The notes under the pieces: model-generated
Told to the model about the DNA's origin: nothing
What the model saw: the letters and a program-made list of their open reading frames with translations, nothing else
Databases searched by the model: none
Made by a program: the position numbers and the translations under genes
Shown: positions 6,934 to 10,076 of the stretch, in pieces
How the letters are laid out: every line of letters starts with the position of its first letter
Position numbering within the stretch: the stretch's first letter is position 1
DNA from: JAWWPG01 sp038327385
GTDB lineage: Bacteria; Actinomycetota; Actinomycetes; Propionibacteriales; Nocardioidaceae
Reading direction: 5' to 3'
Length of the DNA: 10,076 nucleotides
NCBI GenBank assembly: GCA_038327385.1
Contig: JBBQKY010000089.1
Location: 1 to 10,076, forward strand

Positions 6934-7833
6934 ATGTCGGTCCTGCGGCCAGCAGCTGCTTGCGTCGTACTGCTCGGTCTCGTCACGGGATGCAACGCGG
7001 GCGCATCGTCGGGCGGCGACCCGAGCAAGATCGACGTGGTCGCGTCCACCAGCGCGTGGGGCAGCGTCGCCATGGCCGTCGGGGGGTCGCACGTCAGCGT
7101 CTCGTCGATCATCTCCTCACCCGACCAGGATCCGCACTCCTTCGAGGCGAGCGCCCGCACGCTGCTGGGGATCAAGCAGGCAGACCTGCTCATCGAGAAC
7201 GGCGGCGGTTACGACGACTTCATGGAGTCGATGATCTCCTCGTCCGGGAGCTCGGCCCCGGTGCTGAACGCGGTGACGGTCTCGGGGTTCACCGGCTCTT
7301 CGACCCAGCCGCTCAACGAGCACGTCTGGTACGACTTCGCGACCGTGGAGAAGATGGCGATGCGGATCGGCGACGATCTCAGCCGCCTGGCGCCCCGCCA
7401 TGCCGCCGAGTTCAGAGCCAACGCCGGGCGGTTCACGCGCCAGCTCGAGGATCTCGCCACGACGGTGCGTCAGGTTCGCACGGCTGACGCCGGCACCGGT
7501 GTCGCGATCACCGAGCCCGTGCCGCTCTACCTGCTGCAGGCGATGGGTCTGCGGAACCTGACGCCCGCCGCGTTCAGCAAAGGTGTCGAGGAAGGCTCCG
7601 ACGTCTCGGCTCGTACCCTCGCCGAGACGCTCGCTCTGTTCAGCGGCCACGAGGTCGCCGCGCTCGTGTACAACGAGCAGACGACCGGGCCGATCACCGA
7701 GCAGGTCAAGGCGGCTGCCGACGCCGCCGGGATCCCGGTCGTCGCTGTTACCGAGACCCTTCCGCTCGGCTCGACGTACCTGCAGTGGATGACTCGCAAC
7801 GTGACCCAGGTGAGACAGGCCGTCGCGAGATGA
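6934..7833 (+). CDS. znuA: Zinc ABC transporter substrate-binding lipoprotein (ZnuA/TroA-like)
   Basis: This 299-residue receptor captures zinc (possibly also manganese) outside the membrane and delivers it to ZnuB. The N-terminus is a lipoprotein signal: Arg5, a hydrophobic core, then lipobox LVTGC with Cys20 as the lipidated residue. Cluster A-I motifs are 'DPHSFEAS' with ligand His68 and 'NEHVWYD' with His130. The third position, usually His, appears to be Glu194 in 'ITEPVPLYLLQAMGL', and Glu274 ('VTETLP') fits the fourth, acidic position; these two are inferred by alignment from memory. There is no His-rich loop like that in E. coli ZnuA. The gene follows the Zur box and overlaps znuC by ATGA. 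Zinc is the best substrate call because of the Zur context. Confidence 0.9.
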   Translation: MSVLRPAAACVVLLGLVTGCNAGASSGGDPSKIDVVASTSAWGSVAMAVGGSHVSVSSIISSPDQDPHSFEASARTLLGIKQADLLIENGGGYDDFMESMISSSGSSAPVLNAVTVSGFTGSSTQPLNEHVWYDFATVEKMAMRIGDDLSRLAPRHAAEFRANAGRFTRQLEDLATTVRQVRTADAGTGVAITEPVPLYLLQAMGLRNLTPAAFSKGVEEGSDVSARTLAETLALFSGHEVAALVYNEQTTGPITEQVKAAADAAGIPVVAVTETLPLGSTYLQWMTRNVTQVRQAVAR

Positions 7834-8711
7834 CCAGGACCTCGACGACCGGCATCCTCCCTGGTCGACGGGGTCCGCGGGGCACGGGCGAGCGGACCGG
7901 CGCAGCGGTGGAGCTGGATCGCGCCGGGCTCGCCTATGGGCAGCGCACGCTCTGGTCGGAGCTCACCCTGTCGGTGCAGCCGGGCGAGTTCGTCGCCGTG
8001 CTCGGGCCGAACGGCTCCGGCAAGACCAGCCTGCTCAAGGTGCTGCTGGGCCTCGTGCCGGTCACGAGTGGGACGGTCCGCGTCGCGGGCGCACGGGTAC
8101 GGCGGGGAAATCCGGACATCGGCTACATCCCCCAGCACAAGGACATCAGCTCGCACATTCCGCTGCGCGCTCGTGACCTCGTCCGGCTGGGGGTCGACGG
8201 TCACAAGTGGGGACCCTCCGTGCCCTCGCGCGCACGGAACCAGCTCGTGTCCGACCTGCTCGACCAGGTCGGCGCTTCGTCGTACGCCAACGCGCCGGTG
8301 AGCGAGCTCTCCGGGGGCGAGCAGCAGCGGCTCCGGGTGGCGCACGCCCTCGCAACCGACCCCGCGGTGCTGCTCTGCGATGAGCCGCTGCTCTCCCTCG
8401 ACCCCGGCCACCAGCGCAGCGTCGTCGACCTCATCCAGCGCCGGAAGCTCGAGCACGGCACTGCCGTCGTCTTCGTGACCCATGAGCTCAACCCCATCCT
8501 GACGGCTACCGACCGGGTGCTGTACATCACCGAGGGTGGGTTCCGGCTCGGCAGCGTGGACGACGTCATGACCTCGCAGAGCCTGTCGGACCTCTACGGA
8601 GCAGACATTGAGGTGATCAGACGCGGCACCCGGCTGATCGTGATCGGCGCGGAGCACGACGACCACCCCCATCACTCCGAGGGCGCCCACCCTCGCAAGG
8701 GACGCTCATGA
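7830..8711 (+). CDS. znuC: Zinc ABC transporter ATP-binding protein
   Basis: This 293-residue ATPase powers zinc import with ZnuB. It has Walker A GPNGSGKTS (59-67), Q-loop Q102 ('YIPQHKDI'), signature ELSGGEQQRL (159-168), Walker B LLCDEP with Glu185, and switch His218 ('VFVTHELN'). The start chosen is the ATG in the ATGA overlap with znuA; an in-frame ATG 45 bases upstream would lie within znuA. The first 25 residues, rich in Arg, Gly and Thr, precede the ATPase fold. The C-terminus ends in a His/Asp-rich tail (276-288) with His276, 279, 281, 282 and 287, a possible zinc-binding segment. No strong ribosome site is visible, so translation probably relies on coupling. Confidence 0.92.
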   Translation: MTRTSTTGILPGRRGPRGTGERTGAAVELDRAGLAYGQRTLWSELTLSVQPGEFVAVLGPNGSGKTSLLKVLLGLVPVTSGTVRVAGARVRRGNPDIGYIPQHKDISSHIPLRARDLVRLGVDGHKWGPSVPSRARNQLVSDLLDQVGASSYANAPVSELSGGEQQRLRVAHALATDPAVLLCDEPLLSLDPGHQRSVVDLIQRRKLEHGTAVVFVTHELNPILTATDRVLYITEGGFRLGSVDDVMTSQSLSDLYGADIEVIRRGTRLIVIGAEHDDHPHHSEGAHPRKGRS

Positions 8712-9637
8712 GCGATGTCTCGTGGCACGACCTCTTCAACTTCAGTGACTACGGCCAGCTGGTGCCACTCGTCCAGGACGCGCTCCTTGCGGGCGCCGTC
8801 CTCGGGGTGCTCGGTGGTGTGATCGGCGTGCTCGTGATCACGCGTGACCTGCCGTTCGCCGTGCACGGGATCAGCGAGCTGTCGTTCGCCGGTGCTGCGG
8901 CGGCGCTGCTGCTCGGGACGTCCGTGGTCGCGGGGTCGCTGGCCGGTTCTGTGCTGGCGGCGCTCCTGATAGGGCTGCTCGGCAACCGGGCGCGTGACCG
9001 TAACTCGATCATCGGGGTGTTGATGCCGTTCGGTCTCGGACTGGGCATCCTGTTCCTGGCGCTCTACCGCGGGCGTGCCGCCAACAAGTTCGGCCTGCTC
9101 ACCGGCCAGATCGTCGCGGTGGACAGCACGGACCTGCGCGCGCTTGTGGTCACCGCGGTGCTCGTCCTCGTCGTGCTCGCCGTCATCTGGCGGCCGCTGA
9201 TGTTCGCGAGCATCGACACGGAGGTGGCGGCGGCGCGGGGGGTGCCGATCCGGCTGCTCGGGCCACTGTTCATGGTCCTGCTCGGGTGCGTCGTGGCGCT
9301 GTCGGTGCAGGTCGTCGGCGCGCTGCTCGTGCTCGCGCTGCTCGCGACTCCGGCGGCGGCGGCCCTTCGGGTGTCGGCGTCACCTGTGGTGGTCGTCGTA
9401 CTCTCCGTGGTGTTCGCCACCACGTCGGCCGTCGGAGGGATATTGGTAGCGCTGGGCACCGACATCCCCATCAGCCCTTATGTCACGACGATCTCGTTCC
9501 TCATCTATGGGGTGTGCCGGGGCATCGGTCCCTTGCTGGCACGGCGCCGCGGGTCCGGCCGACAGGCCGCCGGCCTGGCCATAGCTGGCGAGACGAGCCG
9601 GGACGCACCGGGCCTCGAAGTACCGGCCACGGGATAG
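8708..9637 (+). CDS. znuB: Zinc ABC transporter permease
   Basis: This 309-residue integral membrane protein belongs to the ABC-3 (metal) permease family and forms the zinc channel. About eight or nine hydrophobic segments span residues 22 to 280. Family motifs visible are 'FAVHGISELSFAGAAAALL' (50-68) with the conserved His53 and 'AAARGVPIRLLG' in the cytoplasmic region near 175-186. A soluble tail of about 30 residues, rich in Gly, Arg and Ala, follows the last helix. ATG at 8708 overlaps the znuC stop (ATGA) and has AAGGGA at 8697-8702, five bases upstream. The gene order znuA-znuC-znuB followed by zur supports the zinc assignment over manganese. Confidence 0.92.
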   Translation: MSDVSWHDLFNFSDYGQLVPLVQDALLAGAVLGVLGGVIGVLVITRDLPFAVHGISELSFAGAAAALLLGTSVVAGSLAGSVLAALLIGLLGNRARDRNSIIGVLMPFGLGLGILFLALYRGRAANKFGLLTGQIVAVDSTDLRALVVTAVLVLVVLAVIWRPLMFASIDTEVAAARGVPIRLLGPLFMVLLGCVVALSVQVVGALLVLALLATPAAAALRVSASPVVVVVLSVVFATTSAVGGILVALGTDIPISPYVTTISFLIYGVCRGIGPLLARRRGSGRQAAGLAIAGETSRDAPGLEVPATG

Positions 9638-9668
9638 CCTTGAGCGACGATTCGGAACAGGAGCAGCG

Positions 9669-10067
9669 GTGACGAGCATCGGTGTCGGCGCCCGATCAAC
9701 CAGACAGCGGGAGGCGCTCGTCCACGTTCTCGACGATGTCGACGGCTTCCGCAGCGCCCAACAGCTGCACGCCATACTTGCTGAGCGCGGTGCCAAGGTC
9801 GGGATGGCCACGGTCTACCGGTCGCTGCAGCTGCTGGCCGACGCCGACCTCGTCGACGTCATCCACAGCGAGGAGGGGGAGGCGTCGTACCGCCGTTGCT
9901 CGACCCGCCACCACCACCACCTGGTCTGTCGGGTCTGCGGGCGAGCCGTCGAGGCGCAGGCTCCGGCCGTCGAGAAGTGGGTTGCCGCGATCGCCGGCGA
10001 GCATGGGTTCTCCGACGTGAGCCACGACCTGGAGATCTTCGGCACCTGCGCCGACTGCACCCCCTAA
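9669..10067 (+). CDS. zur: Fur-family zinc uptake regulator Zur
   Basis: This 132-residue repressor uses zinc as co-repressor. The N-terminal winged helix (about 8-62) includes the recognition region 'KVGMATVYRSLQLL'; the C-terminal half is the dimerisation and metal domain. Structural-zinc cysteine pairs are Cys87/Cys90 ('CRVC') and Cys127/Cys130 ('CADC'). Sensor ligands Asp63, Cys77, His82 and His84, and a further set His81, His83, Glu102 and His119, line up with those recalled for Mycobacterium tuberculosis Zur (FurB), each shifted by one. These fit Zur better than iron-sensing Fur or PerR. The GTG start at 9669 has AGGAG at 9659-9663, five bases upstream. Thirty-one bases separate it from znuB with no terminator, so it is probably in the same operon and controls its own expression through the Zur box upstream of znuA. 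Confidence 0.93.
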   Translation: MTSIGVGARSTRQREALVHVLDDVDGFRSAQQLHAILAERGAKVGMATVYRSLQLLADADLVDVIHSEEGEASYRRCSTRHHHHLVCRVCGRAVEAQAPAVEKWVAAIAGEHGFSDVSHDLEIFGTCADCTP

Positions 10068-10076
10068 CTCGACCAT

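Noticed and set aside
7527..8690. Reverse-strand 387-codon open frame opposite znuA and znuC
   Set aside because: It covers two genes with strong family motifs and has no recognisable fold of its own.
6934..9637. Manganese transporter instead of a zinc transporter
   Set aside because: The sequence family alone does not settle the metal, but the Zur-type box and adjacent zur gene favour zinc; a mixed specificity is not excluded.
9669..10067. Iron regulator Fur or peroxide regulator PerR instead of Zur
   Set aside because: The Cys77 plus His81-84 sensor pattern and the znuACB neighbours fit Zur, and no catalase or iron gene is adjacent.

Overview
This window is GC-rich, densely coded DNA from an actinobacterium. 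Evidence is the strong G/C bias at third codon positions, GTG starts, ATGA stop/start overlaps, and a znuA-znuC-znuB-zur gene order known from Streptomyces. The genus cannot be fixed from sequence alone; a Nocardioides-like high-GC actinomycete is a weak guess. I see no tRNA, rRNA, CRISPR array, insertion sequence or phage gene. All eight protein genes look intact.

Left part (1-2821). A forward pair encodes an SRPBCC-fold protein with an unusual long repetitive tail (32-979) and a small NAD(P)-binding Rossmann oxidoreductase (1002-1616). A reverse-strand gene converges on them: a stand-alone P-loop ATPase with a C-terminal helical/winged-helix-like region (1643-2821). A weak hairpin sits at the convergence point.

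Middle (2822-6897). A roughly 160 bp divergent intergenic region holds short AT-richer promoter-like stretches, a repeated 7-mer and a GC-rich leader hairpin ending just before the ribosome binding site. It leads into two translationally coupled type IV ABC exporter half-transporters (577 and 727 aa). Their ATPase motifs are asymmetric in a complementary way: the first has Asp for the catalytic Glu and Gln for the switch His, and the second has a changed signature motif. This predicts an obligate heterodimer with one degenerate and one active ATP site. The substrate is unknown.

Right part (6898-10067). A 15-bp perfect inverted repeat of Zur-box type starts one base after the exporter stop codon and overlaps -10-like sequences. 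It is followed by a zinc uptake and control operon: znuA (lipoprotein zinc receptor), znuC (ATPase with a His-rich tail), znuB (permease) and zur (Fur-family zinc repressor with all expected metal ligands). The likely logic is that zinc-loaded Zur binds the box and shuts off both import and its own synthesis, and zinc shortage releases it.

Nothing here is clearly a new biological system. The items most worth a second look are the tailed SRPBCC protein, the structured leader before the exporter, the metal-ligand variation in ZnuA together with the His-rich ZnuC tail, and the exporter-specific terminal extensions.
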